Part shown: positions 15,856-24,734 of the stretch, piece by piece
Layout of the letters: the number at the start of each line of letters is the position of its first letter
Position numbering within the stretch: the first letter of the stretch is position 1
Assembly: GCF_002563955.1 (NCBI RefSeq)
Contig: NZ_PDJE01000001.1
Coordinates: 248,001 to 312,000, forward strand
Direction of reading: 5' to 3'
Source of the DNA: Paramicrobacterium agarici
GTDB lineage: Bacteria; Actinomycetota; Actinomycetes; Actinomycetales; Microbacteriaceae
Length of the DNA: 64,000 nucleotides
Notes under the pieces: generated by a model
Told to the model about the DNA's origin: nothing
Databases searched by the model: none
The model's input: the letters and a program-made list of their open reading frames with translations, nothing else
Position numbers and translations under genes: made by a program

Positions 15856-17385
15856 TTATTCCTGCCCTTCGAGGGTACGACGACCCGGCAGCACGCCGGC
15901 GAACGTCTCAGCGGCCTCTGAGGGGCGCGCTCGAGCGACGACGTATCCGTCGGGCCGCACGAGATAGAACTCACCCGGAATAAGCGGCGTGTCCGGCGCC
16001 GCGGAGAACACGTGCACCTCGCAGCCGAGCGCACGCTCAAGACGAGCCGTGTCTGCGGGGTCCGCGCTTCCGTACTCGTGCACCTGCCACTCATGCGAGC
16101 GCAGCGCGTCGACGTTGTCGCCCGCCCACGGCAGCCGCCGCCCCACGACATCGTCGCGCGTTCCGTCAGCGTGCTCGCTGCCTGGCACGTGGTACCGCAC
16201 TCGCAGCTGCCCGAGGTAACCAAATCCGCGGTCTCCAACCCAGGTGCGCGGCAGGAGTCTCGTGATGATCGGGCCAAGCAGCCGCGGCCCGATTCTGCGC
16301 ACCAGTCGCGGAACGGTCTCGGGCGAGGTGACGAACGAAAAGAGGCTGTCTGTCGTCTCGATCAGGTGGCGCGCCACCGGCATCCGCTCTGCCTCATATC
16401 GGTCGAGGATGCTGTCGCGAGCGCCGCGCTTCAGCACGTCGGCGAACGCGAACGCGAGGTTGTGGGCATCTTGCAGTCCGGTGTTCATGCCCTGCGCGCC
16501 GACGGGCGAGTGTACGTGCGCCGCATCACCCGCGAGAAACACGGCGCCGTCGCGAAAGCGCTCGGCCACGCGGTGATGCACGCGATACGTGGCGAACCAG
16601 GTGTGCGACTGCCACGTCACGCCGAACGAGATGCGCACGCGCTCGCGGACCGCGTTCTCCAGAGCGTCGGGATCGTCGTGACGCTCGGCCTCCGGCACGA
16701 CGGTGATGATGCGAGCATGGCCCTCGCCCTCCATGGGAAATGTGAGAAGCAGATCGGTCTCGAACGGCCGGATGTTGATGGCATCTTCGTCGAGCCCGGT
16801 AACACCGTTCGCGTCGATGACGCAAAAGGTCTCGGCGTTCGTCGTGCCCTCAAACGCGATGCCGCGAATCTCGCGCACGAGCGACGACGCGCCGTCGGCT
16901 CCCACGACGTAGCGCGCAGTGATCGTCTGCTCGGCACCGTATCCGTCGGCGACGGTCACGGTCACTCCGTCTCGGTCAGCCGCGTCGGCCAGACCGACGA
17001 GCTTCTGACCCCAGCGCACGTCGCGTCCGCGCGAACGCAGCGCGTCGACGAGAATGCGCTCATTGCGGCTCTGCTCAAGAATGTACAGCTGCGGGTACGG
17101 CGTCTGGCCCTCGCCGAGCGCATCGAACTCAACGGCGTTGAACATCTGGTGGCCGTATCCCGGCCGAGCGGCGGGAGCCACACGGGCCTCCTGCATCACA
17201 CGCTCCACGACGCCAAGCTGATCGTAGATCTCGATCGACCGAGCCTGCAGCCCGATCGCGCGTGACTCCCGGGTCGGCTCCGCCTTGCCGTCGACGATCA
17301 CGGCGTCAATGTCGAGCTCTGCAAGCCACGCCGCCAGCATGAGGCCGGTCGGCCCTGCCCCGATCACCACGACGTCGGTGTCCAT
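15856..17385 (-). CDS. FAD-dependent aromatic-ring monooxygenase (PheA/TfdB family)
   Basis: A 509-residue class A flavoprotein monooxygenase. FAD-binding motifs are VVVIGAGPTGLMLAAWLAEL (residues 5-24, GxGxxG), the GADGASSLVR loop, and FLAGDAAHVHSPVGAQGMNT near residue 285, which binds the FAD ribityl chain and identifies the PheA/TfdB group. The C-terminal thioredoxin-like domain carries EFYLVRPDGYVVAR. The family hydroxylates phenols or polyketides with NAD(P)H and oxygen. The start has a TACCGT box 6 nt upstream. It diverges from a small GntR regulator and may share a transcript with the quinone reductase. The natural substrate is unknown. Confidence 0.8.
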   Translation of the reverse strand: MDTDVVVIGAGPTGLMLAAWLAELDIDAVIVDGKAEPTRESRAIGLQARSIEIYDQLGVVERVMQEARVAPAARPGYGHQMFNAVEFDALGEGQTPYPQLYILEQSRNERILVDALRSRGRDVRWGQKLVGLADAADRDGVTVTVADGYGAEQTITARYVVGADGASSLVREIRGIAFEGTTNAETFCVIDANGVTGLDEDAINIRPFETDLLLTFPMEGEGHARIITVVPEAERHDDPDALENAVRERVRISFGVTWQSHTWFATYRVHHRVAERFRDGAVFLAGDAAHVHSPVGAQGMNTGLQDAHNLAFAFADVLKRGARDSILDRYEAERMPVARHLIETTDSLFSFVTSPETVPRLVRRIGPRLLGPIITRLLPRTWVGDRGFGYLGQLRVRYHVPGSEHADGTRDDVVGRRLPWAGDNVDALRSHEWQVHEYGSADPADTARLERALGCEVHVFSAAPDTPLIPGEFYLVRPDGYVVARARPSEAAETFAGVLPGRRTLEGQE

Positions 17386-17391
17386 GACTCA

Positions 17392-17397
17392 ACGGTA
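17392..17397 (-). promoter_or_regulatory. -10 box (TACCGT) placed for a leaderless start
   Basis: On the minus strand TACCGT ends 6 nt before the ATG at 17385. Confidence 0.45.
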
Positions 17398-17481
17398 CGC
17401 TCATGTGCCGACCACAGCATCCCGCAGTTGCGACGCCTGGCGGGCCTTGCCACACTTGTCACACCGACGACTGGAGGCGTG

Positions 17482-17853
17482 GTGACCGACCCGTTCTCAC
17501 CGATTGATGCGGATGCTGGTGAGCCGCCGTTCGAGCAGCTCCGCGCGCAGCTGATCGACGCCGTGCGAAGCGGCCGCGCGACCGCGGGAGACAAGCTTCC
17601 GACCGTGCGAGGACTGGCGAGCGACCTCGGGCTCGCCGCGAACACCGTCGCGAAGGCGTATCGGGCACTCGAGACCGACGGCCTCATCGAGACGCGCGGC
17701 CGCAGCGGCTCCTTCGTCTCGGCGCAGGGCGACGCGACGCAGCAGCGGCTGCAGCGCGCTGCGAGCGACTACGCCCGGCTCGCGCACGAGATGAAAGTGG
17801 ATGCCGCGAGCGCGCTCGACTACGTGACGGCGGCCCTCGGCATCCGCCCCTGA
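17482..17853 (+). CDS. Small GntR-family regulator (YtrA-like)
   Basis: A 123-residue GntR protein of the YtrA type: a winged helix with only a short C-terminal dimerisation helix pair and no effector domain. The helix-turn-helix spans QLIDAVRSGRATAGDKLPTV and LASDLGLAANTVAKAYRALE. Two consecutive GTG codons follow GGAGG; the second (17482) has the more workable 4-nt spacing. YtrA-type regulators usually head ABC-transporter operons, but no ABC genes follow, and the next gene is convergent. It may regulate itself or the divergent monooxygenase. Confidence 0.8.
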   Translation: MTDPFSPIDADAGEPPFEQLRAQLIDAVRSGRATAGDKLPTVRGLASDLGLAANTVAKAYRALETDGLIETRGRSGSFVSAQGDATQQRLQRAASDYARLAHEMKVDAASALDYVTAALGIRP

Positions 17854-17860
17854 CCGAGCG

Positions 17861-19453
17861 TCAGGCGGTCGCGACCTCTCGCGCTCTCAGGTCCTTGCGC
17901 AGGATCTTGCCCGAGCTGGACTTCGGGATCGCGTCGACGAACTCGACGCGCCGCACTTTCTTGTACGGCGCAACGCGCTCTTCGACGAACTCCATCACCT
18001 CGTCTTCTGTCAGCTCGGCGTCGCCTGCGGAGACCACGAAGGCCTTCGGAATCTCCTGCCCGTCGTCGTCGAGCACGCCGATCACGGCGACGTCGGCGAC
18101 GCGCGGGTGGCTCAGAAGCAGTGCCTCGAGCTCGGCCGGCGGCACCTGGTATCCGTGGTACTTGATGAGCTCTTTCACCCGATCGACGATCGTGTACCAA
18201 CCGCCCTCGCTGAGCGTTGCAACATCGCCCGTGTGAAAGAAGCCGTCTGCATCGATCGCCTCGGCTGTCGCATCGGGCCGGTTCAGGTACCCCAGCATCA
18301 CCTGTGGACCTTTGATCCAGAGCTCCCCGGGACGCGTGACTCCGGCGTCGTCGAACTCGGTGATCTCTGCGCCGCTGTCGGGGTCGACGAGCTTGCAGAC
18401 CGTGTTGGGCAGCGCGACGCCGACAGAGCTCACGGGAATCTCGTCGCGCGTGTACGGCACCGCGTGAGTCACGGGGCTCGTCTCGGTGAGACCGTAGCCC
18501 TGCATCATGCGCGCGTGGATGCGGCTTGCGGCGCGTTCCGCCGTCTCGCCGTCGAGCGGCGCTGCGCCCGAGAATACGGAATGCACCGTCGAGATGTCGT
18601 AGCGATCGACGACCGGATGCTTCGCGAGCGCGACGGCGATCGGCGGAGCGATGAACAGGTACGTGCAGCGATGCTCCTGAATGTTCGACAGAAAGTCCTC
18701 GAGGTCGAAGCGCGGCATGGTTACGAGGCTCGCGCGCTGCCGCAGAGCGAGATTGAGCAGCACGGTCATGCCGTAGATATGAAAGAACGGCAGCACCGCG
18801 AGAACCCGGTCGCTGCCGCGAAGGTCGATGTTCACGCGGGACTGCTCCACGTTGGCGACGAGATTGCGGTGGCTCAGCATGACGCCCTTGGGTGTGCCCG
18901 TCGTGCCCGACGAATACGGCAGCACGGCCAGGTGCGTCTTCGGATCGATCGTCACTTCCGGCGGAGTAGGCTGCTCACCGAGCAGGTCCCGGAGGTTCGG
19001 GTGACCTTCGGCGCCGTCGAGAACGATGACATGGTCAGTGGGGATGCCGCACGCGCGCGTCGCTTCGGCGGCGTTGGGCAGCAGGGCGCTGACCGTCACG
19101 AACCATGTGGCGCCAGCATCCTCGATCTGCTTCTGAATCTCGGCTGCCGTGTACAGCGAGTTGAACGTCGTCACGGCGGCTCCGAGGCGCAGCACGCCGT
19201 GAAACACGGTGGCGAACGCGGGAACGTTCGGGCACAGCAGACCCACGACAGTGTCAGCCGCGACTCCGCGAGCGGCGAGCGCGCCAGCGAATGCGTCGAT
19301 CTGTGCTTTGAGGACGCCGTAGCTCGTTTCGGCGCCCGTTGACGGGTCAATGAGTGCGACGCGCGACGCCTCGTCGTCGGTCAGGTTGGCGAACAGGTAG
19401 TCGTAGACGCTGAGGTCGGGAACCTCCACGTCGGGGAACGGGCTGTGGAACAC
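17861..19453 (-). CDS. Acyl-CoA ligase of the 4-coumarate/long-chain type
   Basis: A 530-residue adenylate-forming enzyme (ANL superfamily) that activates a carboxylate with ATP and joins it to CoA. Motifs: the P-loop YSSGTTGTPKGVMLSHRN near residues 177-195, the adenine-binding MQGYGLTETSPVTHAV near 320, the hinge GWYTIVDRVKELIKYHGYQV, and the catalytic-lysine region PKSSSGKILRKDLR at the C-terminus. The overall pattern is closest to 4-coumarate-CoA ligase-like enzymes. It starts with GTG at 19453, with GGAG about 8 nt upstream. The aquaporin gene upstream ends about 90 nt away on the same strand. The substrate is undetermined. Confidence 0.8.
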   Translation of the reverse strand: MFHSPFPDVEVPDLSVYDYLFANLTDDEASRVALIDPSTGAETSYGVLKAQIDAFAGALAARGVAADTVVGLLCPNVPAFATVFHGVLRLGAAVTTFNSLYTAAEIQKQIEDAGATWFVTVSALLPNAAEATRACGIPTDHVIVLDGAEGHPNLRDLLGEQPTPPEVTIDPKTHLAVLPYSSGTTGTPKGVMLSHRNLVANVEQSRVNIDLRGSDRVLAVLPFFHIYGMTVLLNLALRQRASLVTMPRFDLEDFLSNIQEHRCTYLFIAPPIAVALAKHPVVDRYDISTVHSVFSGAAPLDGETAERAASRIHARMMQGYGLTETSPVTHAVPYTRDEIPVSSVGVALPNTVCKLVDPDSGAEITEFDDAGVTRPGELWIKGPQVMLGYLNRPDATAEAIDADGFFHTGDVATLSEGGWYTIVDRVKELIKYHGYQVPPAELEALLLSHPRVADVAVIGVLDDDGQEIPKAFVVSAGDAELTEDEVMEFVEERVAPYKKVRRVEFVDAIPKSSSGKILRKDLRAREVATA

Positions 19454-19543
19454 GAGAGTTCTCCTTTGAATCTTCGTGAGCGCTCCGGCGTTCGCCGGAG
19501 AGGGTTGCCGTCCATCATGCCACTCGGCGACTCCAGAGCTCTC

Positions 19544-20479
19544 TCACTCTCGCGTACGGCCCGCAGGTTCTTCTTTGTCCGCGAGTTCGCGGGAGTGCAG
19601 CACGTCGCCGATGAAGAGGTCATACACGAGCACGCCGATGATGCCTCCGATCAGCGGCCCCACGATCGGCACCCAGAAGTAAGCGCTGAACGAGCCCTCG
19701 ACGGTGCCGGGGAGGGCAACGTCGCCCCAGCCGGCCATCCAGGCGAACAGCCTCGGACCGAAGTCGCGCGCGGGGTTGATCGCATAACCCGCGTTCGCGC
19801 CGAACGAGATTCCGATCGCGGCGACCGCGAGCCCGATCAGCAGCGGCCCGAGTCCCGCTTTTACCGCTGCATTGCGCATGTCGATGATGGCCGCGACGAA
19901 CATCACGAGAAACGCCGTGCCGACGATCTGATCCGCGAGGGGAACCCACATATTGCCGTCGAAGTACGGCGCGGGGAACGTCGCGAAGATCGAGAAGGTG
20001 ATGTTGCCCTCCGGGTCCGTTCGCGTCACGCCCATCGCCTCGTTGAACGCGTTGATCGCGTCGGAGTAGAGCAGGTACACGAGCGCCGCGCCGACGAACG
20101 CTCCCACCACTTGGGCGACGATGTATGGCGCCACCTTCTTCCACGGAAACCGCCGGCGAACCGCGAACGCGAGTGTCACCGCCGGGTTGATGTGCGCACC
20201 GCTCACGCCGCCGGCCACATAGACGCCGAAGGCGACGGCGAACGCCCAGCCCCACCCGATGAGCAGCCAGTCGCCCGCGCCGAGAAAGAATGCCGTCGGG
20301 TCCTCGGTTCTGCCCGACCCGGGCAGACCGGCCACCGCCATGGCGACGACGCCGTCGCCGAAGGCGATCAGAACAAAGGTGCCGAGAAACTCGGCGAGCA
20401 CTTCGCCCCACGTGTTGTTCAGGCGCTTGAGTCCGCTGCCATGCCGCAGGGCGCCGCGAAGAGGTGTGACATCGCTCAT
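19544..20479 (-). CDS. Aquaporin / glycerol facilitator family channel (MIP)
   Basis: A 311-residue major intrinsic protein with six transmembrane helices. The two half-helix signatures are intact: SGAHINPAVT near residue 98 and GYAINPARDFGPR near residue 231. The Asp after the second NPAR favours the glycerol-facilitator branch over strict water channels. About 25 N-terminal residues precede the first helix (NNTWGEVLAEFLGTFVLIAF). I chose the ATG at 20479 because AGGAGG lies 6 nt upstream. No glycerol kinase is adjacent, so the physiological solute is uncertain. Confidence 0.85.
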   Translation of the reverse strand: MSDVTPLRGALRHGSGLKRLNNTWGEVLAEFLGTFVLIAFGDGVVAMAVAGLPGSGRTEDPTAFFLGAGDWLLIGWGWAFAVAFGVYVAGGVSGAHINPAVTLAFAVRRRFPWKKVAPYIVAQVVGAFVGAALVYLLYSDAINAFNEAMGVTRTDPEGNITFSIFATFPAPYFDGNMWVPLADQIVGTAFLVMFVAAIIDMRNAAVKAGLGPLLIGLAVAAIGISFGANAGYAINPARDFGPRLFAWMAGWGDVALPGTVEGSFSAYFWVPIVGPLIGGIIGVLVYDLFIGDVLHSRELADKEEPAGRTRE

Positions 20480-20633
20480 GATGAGCCTCCTGGATATCGA
20501 CATCAACGTCAGTACATCCGAGGGTCTCGTTTCGAAACGGGGCTCTCTTCTCGCACAGTACGCCTGAGTGCGACAGAGACACAAGAGGCGCAGCGAGAAG
20601 TGCTTCGCGGCACCGATCTGGCCGGATGCTGCG

Positions 20634-21326
20634 TCAGCCCGTGAGCGAGTACAGCAGCTCCGGTCGCCCTGCTTGCCCGTATCGTGGGGCGACAGAAGCC
20701 TGCCCCGTCGACGTCAGGTGCTCAAGGTACCGGCGCGCACTCACGCGTGACAGGCCGGTGGCCTCGGCGATGTCGGTGGCGGATGCTGCCGCGTCAGCCG
20801 CGTGCAGAGCGGCGACGACCCGGCGCAGCGTTGCCTCGCCGATTCCCTTCGGCAGCGGTGCATTCGCGACCGCGACCCTGCCGCCGTGCATGATGGCGTC
20901 GATCGCCGACTGGTCCACGACAACGCCCGCCTCCGTGTCGAGCTGACGCCTCGTGCGTGCAAACTCGGCGAGCGCGTCTCGCAGCTTGCTCGCGCTGAAG
21001 GGTTTGACGATGTACCGAAACGCACCGCCGAGCTTGGCCCTGCGCACGCTGTCGAGATCGCGGGCGGCCGTCACCGCAATCACATCGATGTCGCGCGTCG
21101 CGTCGTCAGACCGCAGCTCCGCGAGAACATCGAGACCGCCGATGTCGGGAAGATACAGATCGAGAACGACGAGGTCGGGCTGCAGCGAGCGCGCCTTCGC
21201 GAGCGCCTGCGAGCCGGAATGCGCCGTTCCAACAACCGAAAACCCATCGAGCGCCTCGATGAACCGTTCGTGTATGCGAGCGACGGCAAAGTCGTCATCG
21301 ACGACCAGAACGGCAAACGATGTCAC
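20634..21326 (-). CDS. CitB/DcuR-type response regulator
   Basis: A 230-residue response regulator of the CitB/DpiA/DcuR class. The receiver domain begins FAVLVVDDDFAVARIHERFI, has the phospho-acceptor Asp in DLVVLDLYLPDIGGLDVL and the conserved Lys in RYIVKPF. The C-terminal output domain carries a helix-turn-helix in ASATDIAEATGLSRVSARRY. Its start overlaps the kinase stop by 4 nt (ATGA), so the two are translationally coupled. It should activate the divergent tctCBA operon in response to citrate or another tricarboxylate. Confidence 0.85.
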   Translation of the reverse strand: MTSFAVLVVDDDFAVARIHERFIEALDGFSVVGTAHSGSQALAKARSLQPDLVVLDLYLPDIGGLDVLAELRSDDATRDIDVIAVTAARDLDSVRRAKLGGAFRYIVKPFSASKLRDALAEFARTRRQLDTEAGVVVDQSAIDAIMHGGRVAVANAPLPKGIGEATLRRVVAALHAADAAASATDIAEATGLSRVSARRYLEHLTSTGQASVAPRYGQAGRPELLYSLTG

Positions 21327-22915
21327 AGTGCGCGCTCCGTCGGCCGGGCGTGAACGTCTGCGAGCACAGCCGTGAACGTGGAGCCGCTGCCCGGTTCAGA
21401 GACGACGGTGACGTCGCCTCGCCGTCGACGGGCGATGCGCCGCACCAGTGCAAGCCCGATCCCCCGGCGGCCGTTCGCCGACGTCTTCGTCGACACTCCA
21501 GCGTCGAAGACGTGCTGTGCGAGGTCGTCGGGAATGCCAGGTCCGTCATCGCGCACAACCACGACGTAGCCATGGTCGTCACGGATGCTGACGGCCACCG
21601 TTCCGCCCAGTTCACACGCGTCGAGTGCATTCTCGATGAGGTTGGCGACGACCGTCAGCACGTCGATGCGCGTCTCGAGGTCAGACGAGAGATCGCGCAG
21701 CGAGCTCTGCGGATCGATGGCGAGTGCGATGGCGCGCTCTCGGGCACGTGCATCGAGCGAGATCAGCAGCGCGCTCACCTCGAGATCGACGATGCCCGGG
21801 TGTGCGCCGTCGCCGTTCAGAGTGCCCCCGCCGTTCGTTCTCTCGATGATCGCCACCGCTTCGTCGGCGTGGCCCAGCTCGATGAGCCCTGAGATCACGT
21901 GCAGCTGGTTCGAGAACTCGTGCGCTTGTGCCCGCAGTCCTTCCGCAAGGCTCTGCACACCTTCAAGCTCACGCAGCATTTCGTGCAGGTGCGTGTGGTC
22001 CCGAAGAATGAGTACGCTCGCCGTCGGCCCGCTCGGAACGCTCACCCGGTCGCTGTGCGCGATCAGCACGCGATGTCCGGCCAGAATGAGCCGCTCATCC
22101 ACATCGCCCTCATCCACGAGGTCGAACACAGCGGGCTCCAGCACGTCTGAGGCCGCGCGCCCGACATAGTGCTCGCCGTCGAGGTCGAGAAGCCGCCGCG
22201 CCTCGTCATTGATGAGCACGATGCGCTGCTTGTCGTCGACGGCGACGATGCCTTCGCGGATGCCGTGCAGCATCGCGTCGCGAGTCTCAAGCAGCGCGGC
22301 GATCTCGTCGGGCTCGAGCGAGTAGATGCGCCGCCTGATGACGCGCGTCGCCCACGCTGACCCCAGAACGCCGAGCCCCGCAGCGATCGCGAGCACGATC
22401 ACCAGTTGCAGGGTGTCGGCGACCAGCGCCTCGTCGAGCATCGATTCGAGCATGCCGACAGAGACGGTCCCGATCACCTCATCGCCGTCGAACACCGGGA
22501 CCTTGACGCGCCACGATTCCCCGAGAGTCCCCGTCTGCGTTCCCACATACATCTCGCCCGAGAGCGGAATCGAGGGATCCGTCGACACACGCTTTCCGAT
22601 TCGGCTCTCGGTGGGGTGCGAGTACCGGATGCCGTCAGCATCCGTCACGACCACGTAGGTGACGTTCGATGCCTGCCGTATCACCTCGGCGATCGGCTGA
22701 ATCGTCTCGGCCGGATTCTCGGTCTCGTACGCGTCGAGAATCGCCGGCATACTCGCGATCGACTCGGCCACAGAGACCATGCGATTCTTGTAGGCCTCTC
22801 GCAGCTCTCGTTCTTGAAACCACGACGAGGCGACACCGGCCGTCACCACCGTCACGAGCACGATCGACACCTGCAGCACGAGCAACTGCACTCGAAGCGA
22901 CATTGGCCGAGTCAT
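21323..22915 (-). CDS. CitA/DcuS-type sensor histidine kinase
   Basis: A 530-residue membrane kinase. An N-terminal helix (LLVLQVSIVLVTVVTAGVAS) is followed by a periplasmic PAS-like citrate/dicarboxylate sensor of about 140 residues and a second helix (LQLVIVLAIAAGLGVLGSAW). A cytoplasmic PAS comes next, then the phospho-acceptor His in LRAQAHEFSNQLHVISGLIE near residue 332. ATP-binding boxes are VANLIENALDA (N box), VRDDGPGIP and RRGIGLALV. A GACAAT box ends 6 nt before the ATG. By analogy with CitAB of Corynebacterium it senses extracellular citrate and controls the divergent transporter. Confidence 0.85.
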   Translation of the reverse strand: MTRPMSLRVQLLVLQVSIVLVTVVTAGVASSWFQERELREAYKNRMVSVAESIASMPAILDAYETENPAETIQPIAEVIRQASNVTYVVVTDADGIRYSHPTESRIGKRVSTDPSIPLSGEMYVGTQTGTLGESWRVKVPVFDGDEVIGTVSVGMLESMLDEALVADTLQLVIVLAIAAGLGVLGSAWATRVIRRRIYSLEPDEIAALLETRDAMLHGIREGIVAVDDKQRIVLINDEARRLLDLDGEHYVGRAASDVLEPAVFDLVDEGDVDERLILAGHRVLIAHSDRVSVPSGPTASVLILRDHTHLHEMLRELEGVQSLAEGLRAQAHEFSNQLHVISGLIELGHADEAVAIIERTNGGGTLNGDGAHPGIVDLEVSALLISLDARARERAIALAIDPQSSLRDLSSDLETRIDVLTVVANLIENALDACELGGTVAVSIRDDHGYVVVVRDDGPGIPDDLAQHVFDAGVSTKTSANGRRGIGLALVRRIARRRRGDVTVVSEPGSGSTFTAVLADVHARPTERAL

Positions 22916-22965
22916 CTGCCCATTGTCCCATCGAGCGAGGCCCCGCCGATGCCCGAAAGCGTGAC

Positions 22966-22981
22966 CACAATGAACACAATG
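22966..22981. promoter_or_regulatory. Candidate response-regulator site (CACAATG direct repeat)
   Basis: CACAATG occurs at 22966-22972 and 22975-22981, a 9-bp period. An inverted ACAATG (as CATTGT) lies at 22921-22926 near the kinase start. The cluster is in the kinase/tctC divergent gap, where the response regulator should bind. Confidence 0.35.
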
Positions 22982-23092
22982 CACTCTATGACCGGATGCT
23001 TCCAGCGCACCGCCTCCCGCCCCTAGTGTCGCTGCAACCCTCTCTGCACTCGAGGGCACTGCACATCACTCAACGAGGAGGATCACGTTCCC

Positions 23093-24112
23093 ATGGCACA
23101 CAGCCGAAACCGACGTCGATGGGGAATCGGCGCCACAGCGATCACAGCAGCGGCGGCACTCGCACTGACCGGATGCTCCGCAGAAGCGAGCGGAGCAGGC
23201 GGCGACTCCGCCGACGGGCCGTCAAGCGTCGACATCATCGTTCCCGCCGACCCGGGCGGCGGCTGGGACCAGACCGGGCGCACGATGCAGCAGGTGCTGA
23301 CAAGCGAGAAGATCGTGAGCGACGCGCCCGTCACCAACATCGGCGGCGCAGGTGGCACCGTCGGCCTTGCATCACTGGCCACCGAGAAGAACCCGTACAC
23401 GCTCTTCGTCACAGGACTCGTCATGGTCGGCGCCGTTGAGACGAACGAGTCGGCGACGCGCATTGAAGACACGACGCCGATTGCCAAGCTCACCGAAGAG
23501 GCTCTCGTCGTCGTGGTTCCCGCTGATTCGAAGTATCAGACGCTTGAAGATCTCGTCGAAGACGTCGTGAAGAACAAGAAGGACGTCACGATCACGGGAG
23601 GCTCCGCCGGCGGTGCCGACCACATTCTGGCCGGGCAGCTGCTGGCCGCGGCCGGAGTTGCGCCGGAAGACACGAACTCGACGCTCAACTACATCGCCAA
23701 TTCGGGCGGCGGCGAGGCCGTCACGATGCTGCTCGGCAACAACGTCTCGGCGGGCATTTCGGGCGTCGCGGAGTTCTCGGAGCACATCGAGTCGGGCAGC
23801 CTTCGCGCTCTCGCCGTGTCGTCTCCCGAGCGCTCAGAGCTGCTCCCCGACACCCCGACGATCACCGAAGCGGGCTACGACGTCGAGCTCACCAACTGGC
23901 GCGGCGTTCTCGCGCCCGGCGACATCTCCGACGACGAGCGCGCAGAGCTGATCGACGTGGTGACGCAGATGTATGAGACAGACGTCTGGAAGGACGAACT
24001 CGAGAAAAAGGGCTGGGAAGACGCCTTCATGGCCGGTGACGAGTTCGACGACTTCATCACCTCAGACATCGAGTCGGTGACCGAAACGCTCACCAACATC
24101 GGGTTGATCTAG
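23093..24112 (+). CDS. tctC: Tripartite tricarboxylate transporter substrate-binding lipoprotein TctC
   Basis: A 339-residue TctC-family solute-binding protein. Lipobox LTGC places the modified Cys at residue 28, so the mature protein is anchored to the outer face of the membrane. Family motifs are VDIIVPADPGGGWDQTGRTM, NIGGAGGTVGLASLA and the C-terminal WKDELEKKGWEDAFM. GAGGAGG lies upstream of the ATG with long spacing. It heads tctCBA, and tctB follows after 4 nt. Expected ligands are citrate or related tricarboxylates. Confidence 0.9.
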   Translation: MAHSRNRRRWGIGATAITAAAALALTGCSAEASGAGGDSADGPSSVDIIVPADPGGGWDQTGRTMQQVLTSEKIVSDAPVTNIGGAGGTVGLASLATEKNPYTLFVTGLVMVGAVETNESATRIEDTTPIAKLTEEALVVVVPADSKYQTLEDLVEDVVKNKKDVTITGGSAGGADHILAGQLLAAAGVAPEDTNSTLNYIANSGGGEAVTMLLGNNVSAGISGVAEFSEHIESGSLRALAVSSPERSELLPDTPTITEAGYDVELTNWRGVLAPGDISDDERAELIDVVTQMYETDVWKDELEKKGWEDAFMAGDEFDDFITSDIESVTETLTNIGLI

Positions 24113-24116
24113 CATC

Positions 24117-24734
24117 ATGGCTGAGCACGACGGGGCTCTCGCTTCCGAGCGGGAGCCCCTCCCCGATACCGAACGACCCTCGTCTGCGGGCGCAGGCTCC
24201 GGCTGCGCAGAGTCCGCCAGTGAGGCGTCGCCGCGGCCGGGCAACACGGTCGGCGAGATCGTCTTCGCCGTTCTGTGCGTCGCGATCGGCGTGCTGGCGC
24301 TCGTCGTCGCGAGCCAGATTCACGTTCCCCCGACGGCCAACACCGTTGGCCCGCAGGTATTCCCGTACATCGTCGGCGGCGCGCTGACCATCGTCGGCCT
24401 CGCTACGCTCGTCACGGTGTTGTTCGGCGCACGGGGCGACGCAGAAGACAGCGAGGATGCTGACTCGACGATGGGCACGGACTGGCTCACGGTCGCGAAG
24501 CTCGTCGTCTTCTTTCTCGCGCATGCATTTCTCATCGACTACATCGGCTGGCCGTTCGCCGCAGCTCTGCTGTTCTTCGGGGCGGCATGGGCGCTCGGAG
24601 CGAAGTCGCTCTGGCGCGCTGCCGTTGCCGGCATCGCGCTCGGCCTGTTGATCGAGCTCGCCTTCGGCGTCGGCCTCGGGCTTTCGCTGCCGGCAGGGCC
24701 GCTCCTGAATTGGATACCGATATTCAATGGATAG
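24117..24734 (+). CDS. tctB: Tripartite tricarboxylate transporter small membrane subunit TctB
   Basis: A 205-residue TctB-type protein. A hydrophilic Ser/Pro/Glu-rich N-terminus of about 40 residues, longer than usual, precedes four transmembrane helices. These begin [20 protein letters not shown] and end near [17 protein letters not shown]. It starts 4 nt after tctC and overlaps tctA by 8 nt, so all three subunits are translated together. TctB pairs with TctA to form the secondary transporter that takes up the solute delivered by TctC. Confidence 0.88.
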   Translation: MAEHDGALASEREPLPDTERPSSAGAGSGCAESASEASPRPGNTVGEIVFAVLCVAIGVLALVVASQIHVPPTANTVGPQVFPYIVGGALTIVGLATLVTVLFGARGDAEDSEDADSTMGTDWLTVAKLVVFFLAHAFLIDYIGWPFAAALLFFGAAWALGAKSLWRAAVAGIALGLLIELAFGVGLGLSLPAGPLLNWIPIFNG